Positions 53,275-61,131 of a DNA stretch of 64,000 nt are shown in pieces. Numbering within the stretch: the first letter of the stretch is position 1; each line of letters starts with the position of its first letter. The notes beneath the pieces were generated by a model. That model saw nothing but the letters and a program-made list of their open reading frames with translations. It was not told where the DNA came from and made no database searches. The stretch is taken from NCBI RefSeq assembly GCF_902859945.1, contig NZ_CADIKL010000033.1, positions 29,657 through 93,656 of the forward strand, written 5' to 3'. Made by a program: the position numbers and the translations under genes. This stretch comes from Paraburkholderia caffeinitolerans. Lineage in GTDB: Bacteria; Pseudomonadota; Gammaproteobacteria; Burkholderiales; Burkholderiaceae.

Positions 53275-54429
53275 GTGAGCACAGAAAAGCGGCTTCCGCT
53301 CGACGGCGTGCGCGTCGTCGAATTCACGCACATGGTCATGGGCCCGACGTGCGGCATGATCCTCGCCGATCTCGGCGCGGAGGTCATCAAGATCGAGCCG
53401 CCCGGCGGCGACAAGACGCGCAATTTGCCGGGGCTCGGCATCGGATTTTTTCGCTCGTTCAACCGCAACAAAAAAAGTGTCGTGCTCGACATCAACACGG
53501 CGGAGGGCCGTGCCGCCGCTATCGAGTTGATCGGGCAGAGCGACGTGATGCTGGAGAACTTCCGCCCCGGCTTGATGAACAAGCTCGGGCTCGACTACGC
53601 CGCGCTTTCGCAGCGGTATCCACGCCTTATCTACGTTTCGCACAAGGGCTTTCTCCCGGGGCCCTATGAGAACCGTCTCGCGCTCGACGAGGTCGTGCAG
53701 ATGATGGGCGGGCTGTCGTACATGACGGGACCGGAGGGCAGGCCGCTGCGCGCGGGCACCTCGGTGAACGACATCATGGGCGGAATGTTTGGTGCGATTG
53801 GCGTGCTGGCGGCGCTGCGCGAGCGCGACGCCACCGGACGCGGCCAGGAAGTGCAGAGCGCGCTCTTCGAAAATTGCGTGTTTCTGAGCGCACAGCACAT
53901 GCAGCAGTACGCAATGACGCATGAAGCGCCGCCGCCCATGCCTTCGCGCGTCTCGGCGTGGAGCGTCTACGACGTGTTCACGCTCGCCGAAGGTGAGCAG
54001 CTTTTTATCGGCGCGGTAAGCGACAAGCAGTTCGTGACGCTGTGCGAGGTCATTGGTTATCCGAATCTTGCCGATGAACCGCAATACGCCACCAATGCTT
54101 TGCGCGTGGCCGTGCGGCCCGAATTGCTCGCGCGTCTCGGCGAAGTGCTCAAGACGGTGCACGCGAACGAATTGACGCCGCGTCTCGAAGCGGCGGGCAT
54201 TCCCTATGCGCCGATCGTGCGCCCTGACCAGCTATTCGACGACCCGCATCTGCGCGAGAGCGGCGGACTCGCGCCGATGCAGACCGACGACGGCGAGACC
54301 ACCGAGGTCGTGCTGCTTCCGCTCCTGATGGATGGCCGCCGCCCCGGCGTGCGCCAACCGCTCGCGAAGGTGGGCGAGCACACGGAGGAAGTGCTCGCGC
54401 GGCTAGGCGGCATTGCAGAGAAGCCATAG
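53275..54429 (+). CDS. Class III (CaiB/FRC family) CoA-transferase
   Basis: A GTG start at 53275 preceded by GAGG gives 384 residues. DGVRVVEFTHMVMGPTCGMILADLGAEVIKIEPPGGD is the family N-terminus. The catalytic Asp is Asp166 in GTSVNDIMGGMFGA. It transfers CoA from a donor such as succinyl-CoA to a carboxylic acid. Next to an HMG-CoA-lyase homologue, the simplest reading is activation of a hydroxydicarboxylate (for example HMG or a citramalate-like acid) before cleavage. Confidence 0.9.
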   Translation: MSTEKRLPLDGVRVVEFTHMVMGPTCGMILADLGAEVIKIEPPGGDKTRNLPGLGIGFFRSFNRNKKSVVLDINTAEGRAAAIELIGQSDVMLENFRPGLMNKLGLDYAALSQRYPRLIYVSHKGFLPGPYENRLALDEVVQMMGGLSYMTGPEGRPLRAGTSVNDIMGGMFGAIGVLAALRERDATGRGQEVQSALFENCVFLSAQHMQQYAMTHEAPPPMPSRVSAWSVYDVFTLAEGEQLFIGAVSDKQFVTLCEVIGYPNLADEPQYATNALRVAVRPELLARLGEVLKTVHANELTPRLEAAGIPYAPIVRPDQLFDDPHLRESGGLAPMQTDDGETTEVVLLPLLMDGRRPGVRQPLAKVGEHTEEVLARLGGIAEKP

Positions 54430-54550
54430 CGGCGCCCGTTCGCCGTGACACATCGCGGGCTGTGGCAGCTCGCGCAAGCATGCATAACGAAGCCCCTGCG
54501 GCGGCAATCGCCCGAGCGATGTCGCACGCACGGCAGACATGGAGACAGAC

Positions 54551-56005
54551 ATGCAACGCACCCTTACCACGGCCGAGTCACCCGACGCGGCACAGGCGGC
54601 GGCCGCTCGCGCAACGGCTGCTGGAAACACGGCGGCACAAGCGTTGTCCGCTCGCCTTGACCGGCTACCCGTCACGCGGCAGATCTGGAAGCTTGTCCTG
54701 TTCATCTCGCTGGGCGGTTTCTTCGAAGTCTACGACCTCATTTTCACGGGCTACATCGCGCCGGGTCTGGCGAAGAGCGGCCTACTGCATACCACCACGG
54801 CGAGCTTTTTCGGCTTCAACGGCATCGGTGCATTCGTTGCCGCGACCTTTGGCGGGTTATTCGTGGGCACACTGTTTTTAGGCTGGCTTCCCGATAAATT
54901 CGGACGCCGAAGCGTATTCACGTTCTCGTTGCTGTGGTATTCGATCGGCTCAGTGGTGATGGCGATGCAGCATTCATCAGAAGGGCTGATCCTGTGGCGC
55001 TTCATTACGGGCATTGGCGTGGGCATCGAGATCGTCACAATCGACAGCTACGTCACGGAGATGGTGCCGCAGCGGATGCGCGGGCGCGCCATGGCGTTCA
55101 ACCAGGCCGTCATGTTCGCGGCCGCGCCGGCTTCGGCCTTGCTCTCGTGGTGGCTCGTGCCCATCGCGCCTTTCGGCGTCGACGGCTGGCGCTGGGTTGT
55201 GCTGGCCGGCGCGCTGGGTGCCGTGCTGGTGTGGTTCGTGCGCCGCGCGGTGCCGGAGAGCCCGCGCTGGCTCGCCACCCACGGGCGCACGGAGGACGCC
55301 GAGCGGATCATTGCAGGATTGGAGCGTGGCGCGCTGCGCGAGAGCGGGCGTGACCTGCCGGCGCCCGCAGCCGTGCTCGCGCTGCCCACGCACCGGCGCG
55401 CGTCGCTTGCCGAGCTCTGGCGGCCGCCTTACCGTGCGCGGCTCGTCATGCTCATCGCGTTCAATCTGTGCCAGGCCGTTGGCTACTACGGGTTTGCGAA
55501 CTGGGTGCCGACACTCCTGATCGGGCAGGGCGTGACCGTGACGAAGAGCCTGCTCTATGCCTTCGTGATCGCCACCGCGTTGCCGTGCGGCCCGCTGCTC
55601 GCCATGCCGGTGGCCGACCGCATCGAGCGCAAATGGCTCATCGTCGGTTCGGCGCTTGCGGTGGTGGTCTTCGGGCTGTGGTTTGCCCAGGCGCGCGGCG
55701 CCGCTGCGCTGATCGTGCTCGGCATTCTGATCAGCCTCGCCGGACAGATGATCTCGGTCTGCTACCACGCTTACCAGGCGGAGCTCTTTCCCACCTGGGT
55801 GCGCTGCCGTGCGAACGGCGTGGTTTATTCGGCGAGCCGCGTGGGCGCGATGATGTCGGGCTTCATTGTCGCCGCGCTGCTGCGCGACTTCGGTGTGCAT
55901 GGCGTGTTCGCGGGCATCACGATTTGCATGCTCGTCGTGATGGTTTCGATTGGCGCCTTTGGACCGCGCACCAATGGCCTTTCGCTGGACGAGTTGTCGA
56001 ATTAA
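54551..56005 (+). CDS. MFS transporter of the lyase/CoA-transferase operon
   Basis: ATG 54551, 8 bases after GGAG, gives 484 residues; ATG 54539 is possible. It has twelve TM segments, SLGGFFEVYDLIFTGYIAPG in TM1, WLPDKFGRRSVF in loop 2-3 and PESPRWLATHGR after TM6. It is clearly paralogous to the transporter at 42811. Its operon position suggests uptake of the acid that the CoA-transferase activates. Confidence 0.9.
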   Translation: MQRTLTTAESPDAAQAAAARATAAGNTAAQALSARLDRLPVTRQIWKLVLFISLGGFFEVYDLIFTGYIAPGLAKSGLLHTTTASFFGFNGIGAFVAATFGGLFVGTLFLGWLPDKFGRRSVFTFSLLWYSIGSVVMAMQHSSEGLILWRFITGIGVGIEIVTIDSYVTEMVPQRMRGRAMAFNQAVMFAAAPASALLSWWLVPIAPFGVDGWRWVVLAGALGAVLVWFVRRAVPESPRWLATHGRTEDAERIIAGLERGALRESGRDLPAPAAVLALPTHRRASLAELWRPPYRARLVMLIAFNLCQAVGYYGFANWVPTLLIGQGVTVTKSLLYAFVIATALPCGPLLAMPVADRIERKWLIVGSALAVVVFGLWFAQARGAAALIVLGILISLAGQMISVCYHAYQAELFPTWVRCRANGVVYSASRVGAMMSGFIVAALLRDFGVHGVFAGITICMLVVMVSIGAFGPRTNGLSLDELSN

Positions 56006-56242
56006 TGAGGATGGGTGCGTAGTGCGCCCCGGAAAGTGCAACTAACTGCCAATCCGGGGCAATCCCGGCAAATTTGGAACCGGATCGCGATGTCATTTGC
56101 ACCCGGCAATTCATGTTGTCTTGCATGACCGCTTGGTGCGGCTTGGTGCGTAGAGGGAATGCGGCAATGCGTCTCTGGATCGTTCGGACGCGTGTCCTAA
56201 AATCAATTTCGTTGCCAATAAATTTGCCGTCTCAGCACCGCC

Positions 56243-56458
56243 ATGGCCAAGAAAATTCCGCTGCATCCGAAGCATCCTGAACGCATCTGCTGGGGTTGCG
56301 ACCGTTATTGCCCCGCTAGTTCGCTCAGTTGCGGGAATGGTTCGTCGCGCACCCAGCACCCGATCGAATTACTTGGCGACGACTGGCTCGATTACGGCGA
56401 CTGGGGCTTCGAGGCCTCCGACGAAGACGTCTCGGCCACCACGAACGCGCAGCACTGA
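56243..56458 (+). CDS. DUF3079 protein
   Basis: The 71-residue protein MAKKIPLHPKHPERICWGCD has four cysteines (CWGC, YC, SC) that could bind a metal. It matches the short DUF3079 family of Burkholderiales as I remember it. Function unknown. A terminator follows immediately. Confidence 0.88.
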   Translation: MAKKIPLHPKHPERICWGCDRYCPASSLSCGNGSSRTQHPIELLGDDWLDYGDWGFEASDEDVSATTNAQH

Positions 56459-56473
56459 CGCAGAACACACCGG

Positions 56474-56505
56474 AACGCGAGCGCATTGGCGCTCGCGTTT
56501 TTATT
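56474..56505 (+). terminator. Terminator of the DUF3079 gene
   Basis: An 11-bp stem (AACGCGAGCGC / GCGCTCGCGTT) with ATTG loop is followed by TTTTATTT. Confidence 0.92.
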
Positions 56506-56518
56506 TGCGCGCGGTTTT

Positions 56519-56908
56519 TTACCTTCCCAAATTCCGCGCGGCTGCAGCGCAGCCCGCGTCCATCAGCGGCTCGACCATGGCGCGCCGGTCGTCCGGCAGG
56601 AAATCGCTGATCCACACCAGGCGGCAGCGTCCACCGGACTCATCCACGATTTGCATCGAAGCGGCGTGCTGCTCGAAGTTCGGCCCGCGCACGGCGTAGG
56701 CCACGCGCATGTGCGCGTCATCCACGGCCACAATTCGCTCCTCTATTACGCTGCCGTTAGCAAACGTCACGGTGCGCAGGTCGCCTTCCACGCGCACATC
56801 GGTTAGCACGCCCGCGAACACTCGCGCGAGATTGCGCGAATCGCGCAGCGTCTCCCACGCACTGGCCGCATCGGTTTCGAGAGGAACTTCACGGTAAAGA
56901 GAAACCAT
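56519..56908 (-). CDS. SRPBCC (polyketide cyclase-like) protein
   Basis: ATG 56908, with GGAG upstream, gives 129 residues (MVSLYREVPLETDAASAWETLRD). The single START-like domain includes VTFANGSVIEERIVAVDD and a late CRLVWISDFLPDD. It probably binds a small hydrophobic ligand. It is unrelated in position to the aromatase/cyclase at 1605. Confidence 0.82.
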   Translation of the reverse strand: MVSLYREVPLETDAASAWETLRDSRNLARVFAGVLTDVRVEGDLRTVTFANGSVIEERIVAVDDAHMRVAYAVRGPNFEQHAASMQIVDESGGRCRLVWISDFLPDDRRAMVEPLMDAGCAAAARNLGR

Positions 56909-57036
56909 CGCATTGTCTCCTTCATCCATGCCCGCATGCAGGCGTCCGTCGTAAGGCGATTGTGCTCACACGCCCGTGAGCGCGCCTGGGGAAAATTGCT
57001 ATACCGTTCTCTGTGCGGTGAATCTCGGGAATGCCG

Positions 57037-58098
57037 TCAATGCGAATGCCGGTGATGCACATCCGGATAATGCGCATGCGTGTGCGTAAGCGGCACATGG
57101 TGATGCGCATGCGTGTGCGGCTCGGTGCCGTCCCAGTCGAAGTTGTGCTCGTGCTGATGGTGTGCGTCGTGGCGGTGCCGGTGCGTATGATCGAGCGCTT
57201 CGTGCGTGTGCGAATGTTCGTGGCGCTCGCGCACGTGCAGCCAGACGCCAAAGGCCATGAGTGCGAGCGCGGCCCAGAACGTCGGCGCTGGACGCTGCGG
57301 CCAGAGCAGCAGCGCGAGCGCGACCCCGAACAGCGGCGCCACCGAAAAATACGCGCCCGTGCGCGCCGTGCCCAGATTGCGCAGGGCGATCACGAACAGC
57401 ACGAGGCTCACGCCGTAGCCCGCGAAGCCCACGGCCAGCGTGCCGGCAAGGCTCGCGCCGCCGGGCCAGTGCGCGCCGAGCCAGAGCGCGACGGCCAGAT
57501 TCACCGGGCCGGCCACCAGGCCCTTGAGGCAGGCGATGGTCATGGCGTCGTTGGCGGAGACCTTGCGCGTGAGGTTGTTATCGATGGCCCAGCACAGGCA
57601 GGCGCCGGCCACGAACAGCGCGCCCGGCGCGAGCCCCGCGTGCGGCCCGTTCCACGAGAGCAGCACGCCGCCCGCGACGATAGCCACCATGCCTAGCGCG
57701 ATCTGCATGTCGAAGTTCTCGCGAAAGCAAACCCACGCAATGAGTGCCGTGAGCACGCCTTCGAGATTGAGCAGCAACGAACTGGTCGCGGCGGGCGTTG
57801 TGACGAGCCCGAGCATCAGCAGCGCCGGACCGGCCACGCCGCCCGCGAGGATCGCACCGGCGAGCCAGGGCGCTTCGGCCAGACGCAGCGGCGCGTGCGC
57901 GGGCGGTTCGCCTGCGCGCCGGCAGAGCCGCCGCACCAGCATGACGAGCGCGAGGCCGGTGCCGCTGCCCAGATAGAAAAGGCCCGCGACCATGAAAGGC
58001 GGCAGCGTGCCGAGCAGCGCCTTGGCGAGCGGCGTAGCCACACCGAACAGCGCGGCAGCCAGCAGTGCCGTGGCAATGGCGTGAAGATGCGATTTCAT
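57037..58098 (-). CDS. EamA/DMT-family transporter with His-rich tail
   Basis: The 353-residue protein has ten TM segments in two EamA repeats (about 5-140 and 150-285). The C-terminal 65 residues are extraordinarily rich in His (about 24), including HTHRHRHDAHHQHEH and HTHAHHHVPLTHTHAHY. The tail would bind Ni, Zn, Co or Cu and may regulate transport, or make this a metal exporter. Ordinary DMT exporters lack it. It is the last gene of a minus-strand group that may include two tiny genes upstream. Confidence 0.88.
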   Translation of the reverse strand: MKSHLHAIATALLAAALFGVATPLAKALLGTLPPFMVAGLFYLGSGTGLALVMLVRRLCRRAGEPPAHAPLRLAEAPWLAGAILAGGVAGPALLMLGLVTTPAATSSLLLNLEGVLTALIAWVCFRENFDMQIALGMVAIVAGGVLLSWNGPHAGLAPGALFVAGACLCWAIDNNLTRKVSANDAMTIACLKGLVAGPVNLAVALWLGAHWPGGASLAGTLAVGFAGYGVSLVLFVIALRNLGTARTGAYFSVAPLFGVALALLLWPQRPAPTFWAALALMAFGVWLHVRERHEHSHTHEALDHTHRHRHDAHHQHEHNFDWDGTEPHTHAHHHVPLTHTHAHYPDVHHRHSH

Positions 58099-58126
58099 AT
58101 CGGTTCTGCGATCAGTACGAGCGTTG

Positions 58127-58222
58127 CTAGATGCCCCAGCGGCCCGCGTCCTCGGTCACGATCCAGACGGTGTGATGGGGCGTGACGATCGAGTTGTCGA
58201 CGCGGTTGCGCGGCCACGTCAT
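58127..58222 (-). CDS. Possible very small protein
   Basis: The 31-residue frame MTWPRNRVDNSIVTPHHTVW... starts at the ATG of an ATGA overlap (58219-58222) with the stop of the frame upstream. It lies 28 bases before the EamA gene. Overlap and composition suggest translation, but the size makes it uncertain. Confidence 0.38.
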   Translation of the reverse strand: MTWPRNRVDNSIVTPHHTVWIVTEDAGRWGI

Positions 58223-58470
58223 AGAGAAAGAGGGAGCATTCGATTATCGCCGATGCGTGTGACGTGGAGCACGCGCAATTGTGTTTTCTCGGCACTGGCG
58301 TTACGGGCGCGTGCATCGCGTAGGGAATTCGTAGGGAACTCGAAGCGAATTTGCAATGTCAGACGTTCCAGTTTTTCCATCTGGAGGATTTCGTCCCATG
58401 CGTCATTGATGCCGCCGTCGCCCCCGACGGCCCTTGTTTGCGCTCCCTCGCAGGTTCTTGCCGGCTCCAT
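58219..58470 (-). CDS. Possible small hydrophilic protein
   Basis: The frame encodes 83 residues if ATG 58470 is used, or 53 from ATG 58380 (MEKLERLTLQIRFEFPTNSL). The C-terminal part looks like a real protein, while the first 20 residues do not. It is coupled by ATGA to the 31-residue frame. No family is recognised. Confidence 0.4.
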   Translation of the reverse strand: MEPARTCEGAQTRAVGGDGGINDAWDEILQMEKLERLTLQIRFEFPTNSLRDARARNASAEKTQLRVLHVTRIGDNRMLPLSL

Positions 58471-58553
58471 GCCGATCGCTTGTCGGTCGCTTGTCGGTCG
58501 TTTGCCGATTTTGAGCGAGGGGAATATCTGGCATCCACGGCACGCATCGACCT
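58471..58553. other. Short gap before the ABC-F gene
   Basis: The gap contains a short direct repeat (GCTTGTCGGTC twice in tandem, about 58488-58509). A GAGGGGA site at 58518-58524 is rather far from the ABC-F start. Nothing else is visible. Confidence 0.4.
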
Positions 58554-60179
58554 ATGACGAATCCCTCTTTGACGCTGGAAGGCGTTTCCTTTGTTCTGCC
58601 CGACGGCAGCCCCCTTTTTTCCGACCTCAACGCATCGTTCGATGCGCACCATACTGGCCACACCGGTCTCGTCGGCCGCAATGGCGCAGGCAAGAGCGTG
58701 CTCGCGCGCATGATGGCGGGCCGTCTCGCGCCTTCGGCGGGACGCTGCACGCGCGCGGGCGAGGTCTTCTATCTGGCGCAGCAAGTCCAGATCGACGACG
58801 CTCGCGCGAGCGTCGCCACTCTCGCGGGCGTGCAGAACGCGCTCAGCGCATTAACGCGCATCGAAGCCGGCGACGGCGCCCCCGAAGACTTCGACACGCT
58901 CGGCGAGCGCTGGGATTTGCGTCAGCGCTTGCAGGCCGAGCTCGAACGCTGCGGCCTCGGGCATCTGGATCCGCAGGCGCCGGCGCATGCGCTGAGCGGC
59001 GGCGAAGCGATGCGCGTCGCGCTTGCGGGCGCCGCGCTTTCGCGGGCCGACTGGCTGATTCTCGACGAGCCGAGCAACCACCTCGACCGCCCGAACCGCG
59101 AAGCCTTGATGCGTCAGTTGCAGTGCTGGCCGAAAGGGCTCGTGGTCGTGAGTCACGACCGGCGGCTGCTCGATAGCATGGCGCGCATTGTCGAGTTGTC
59201 GGCCTCGGGCCTGCGCAGCTACGGCGGTGGCTATGCGCTCTATGTCGAGCGGCGAGCGCAAGAGGAGGCGGGCGCACTCGCGCTGCTCGAGCGTCGCAAG
59301 CTCGAACGCCGCCGTGCCGCGCTCGAGCTGCGCGAACAGCGTGAGCGCGCAGAGCGGCGCGAAGCACAGGGGCGGCGTCATGGGCGCGAGGCCAATCAGG
59401 CAAAGATCCTGCTCGATCGCCAGAAGGCGCGAAGCGAGAGCACCGCGGGAAAGTTGCGCGTGCAACATGCTGCCGCGCGCGAGCAACGGGACTTGAACGT
59501 CCGCGAAGCGGCAATGGCGGTCGCGGACGACGCGCGCATCGTCATGCGCTCAACGCCCGTAACCGGGATGGCGCGACGCTGGATCGTTGAACTCGACGAC
59601 ATCGTGCTGCCGCATGCGCCTGCCGCGACGCGCGCAATCCGCCTGGCCTTGCACGGCCAGCAGCGCGTCGCCGTAACGGGGGCGAACGGCAGCGGAAAAT
59701 CGACCTTGCTCAAAGTGCTGGCGGGGCAACTCGCGCCGCTTGCCGGGAGCCGCTCGGTGCGAGTGGCGAGTGCGTGGCTCGACCAGCGGCTCGCGAGTCT
59801 TGCGCCGCAACGCACGGTCATCGAGCAGATGCGCGAGGCCAACCGCACGGCGGGTGAAGATGCGTTGCGCACGCGGCTCGCGCAACTGGGGCTGAATGCG
59901 AGCAAGCTCGCGGTGCCGTGCGGATTGTTGAGCGGCGGCGAGCGGCTCAAGGCCGCGCTCGCCTGCGCGATTCATGCCGATCCCCCCGCGCAGCTTCTGC
60001 TGCTGGACGAACCGGGCAATCACCTCGATTTGCCTTCGCTCCAGGCGCTGGAAGCCATGTTGCGCGACTATCGCGGCGCGCTGATGGTGGTGTCGCACGA
60101 CGAGGCGTTGCTGGAGCGTCTCGAGTTGACCGACCGGCTGGAGGCGACACCGGAGGGCTGGAAGATGACGCCGCTTTGA
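58554..60179 (+). CDS. ABC-F family ATPase
   Basis: The 541-residue protein has two ABC domains and no TM segments. Domain 1 has Walker A GRNGAGKS (41-48), LSGGEAMRVALAGA and LILDEPSNHLD. Domain 2 has GANGSGKSTLLKVLAG, LLSGGERLKAALACA and LLLDEPGNHLD. The linker (about 225-310) is Arg/Glu-rich and helical, as in translation-associated ABC-F proteins. Members relieve ribosome stalling or give antibiotic resistance. Which applies here cannot be told. Confidence 0.92.
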   Translation: MTNPSLTLEGVSFVLPDGSPLFSDLNASFDAHHTGHTGLVGRNGAGKSVLARMMAGRLAPSAGRCTRAGEVFYLAQQVQIDDARASVATLAGVQNALSALTRIEAGDGAPEDFDTLGERWDLRQRLQAELERCGLGHLDPQAPAHALSGGEAMRVALAGAALSRADWLILDEPSNHLDRPNREALMRQLQCWPKGLVVVSHDRRLLDSMARIVELSASGLRSYGGGYALYVERRAQEEAGALALLERRKLERRRAALELREQRERAERREAQGRRHGREANQAKILLDRQKARSESTAGKLRVQHAAAREQRDLNVREAAMAVADDARIVMRSTPVTGMARRWIVELDDIVLPHAPAATRAIRLALHGQQRVAVTGANGSGKSTLLKVLAGQLAPLAGSRSVRVASAWLDQRLASLAPQRTVIEQMREANRTAGEDALRTRLAQLGLNASKLAVPCGLLSGGERLKAALACAIHADPPAQLLLLDEPGNHLDLPSLQALEAMLRDYRGALMVVSHDEALLERLELTDRLEATPEGWKMTPL

Positions 60180-60286
60180 CCAGGTCCGAATCCGTAATTC
60201 GACTAGTTTGGGAACCATCAATCTTTAGTATGGGTAGCGCAGGGTTGATGCGACGCTCGTCGAGACGAACGTCTGCCTCGTGCCTC

Positions 60287-61129
60287 CTACTGCGGCGCAA
60301 CAGCTGTGAATCCATAGCGCGTCAGCACGCTCTGCGCTGCGGGGCTCATCAGATATAGCGCGAGCCGATAAACGGCATCGCGCGTGGCGGCGTTGCGCTG
60401 CGAATCGAGAACGGTCATTCCGTAGTCGGCGGAAATGGCGAGCTCCGGCGGCAGCTCGACTTGCGTCAGCGTCGTATCGGGCGTGGGTTCGTGCGAACTG
60501 CAATAGCCGATGAAGACATCGACGCGTCGCGTCGCCATGAAGTATTTCACCGGATTCTGGCCCGCCGGCACTTGAGGAGCGACTGCGCCCCCAACCAGTT
60601 GCTGCGCCTTCGCTTCGAGCGTCTGCGTTGCCCCGGGACGCAGGGCGCCCGCTTTGGCAAACAGTTCCCACGCGTAATCGCCGCCCGGGTCCGACTTTGG
60701 CGTCGACGTACCGATCTTGATGTTCGGATCGAGCAGCTTGTCGAGCAGGTTGCCGGTCGTCACGCCGACGTCCGGGCGCGCCGCCACGCATACGCGATTT
60801 CTCGCGAAGACGACCGTGGGCGCCGCCTTGCCTTCCGCGGTGAGCCGTTGCGGATGCGCCATGTTCGCGGAAACGAAGATGTCCGCCTTGGCTGAATGTT
60901 CGATTCTGTCGAGCAACGCGCCGGCGGGCCCGCTGACGAGCTGGATCGGCTGACCGGTCTCGCGCGTGTATTGGCGCGTGATTGCGCCCAGCGCGCCGCT
61001 CATGCTGCCGGCCGTGTAAATCGTGATGACCGGCGCCGCGGGCCCCTGCTGTGCAACTGCGAGACAAGTGCTTGCGGCGAGCGTGGAGGACAGCAAGGCC
61101 TGCAGCAGGATGGCTTGGGTTTTTTTCAT
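60287..61129 (-). CDS. ModA-like periplasmic substrate-binding protein
   Basis: ATG 61129 (or GTG 61135, overlapping the TonB receptor stop) gives 280 residues. A signal peptide ends near AVA-Q (about 26). The mature protein has the ModA/type II binding fold: VITIYTAGSMSGALGAIT, ADIFVSANMAHPQRLTAEGKA and GTSTPKSDPGGDYAWELF. No ModB/ModC genes are adjacent. It is translated with the TonB receptor and probably carries an oxyanion (molybdate, tungstate) or an anionic metal complex. Confidence 0.85.
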   Translation of the reverse strand: MKKTQAILLQALLSSTLAASTCLAVAQQGPAAPVITIYTAGSMSGALGAITRQYTRETGQPIQLVSGPAGALLDRIEHSAKADIFVSANMAHPQRLTAEGKAAPTVVFARNRVCVAARPDVGVTTGNLLDKLLDPNIKIGTSTPKSDPGGDYAWELFAKAGALRPGATQTLEAKAQQLVGGAVAPQVPAGQNPVKYFMATRRVDVFIGYCSSHEPTPDTTLTQVELPPELAISADYGMTVLDSQRNAATRDAVYRLALYLMSPAAQSVLTRYGFTAVAPQ

Positions 61130-61131
61130 GT

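Noticed and set aside
56719..57251. Plus- and minus-strand Met/Arg-rich frames around the His-rich tail
   Set aside because: They are alternative-frame translations of the CAC/CAT codon runs that encode the His-rich C-terminus.
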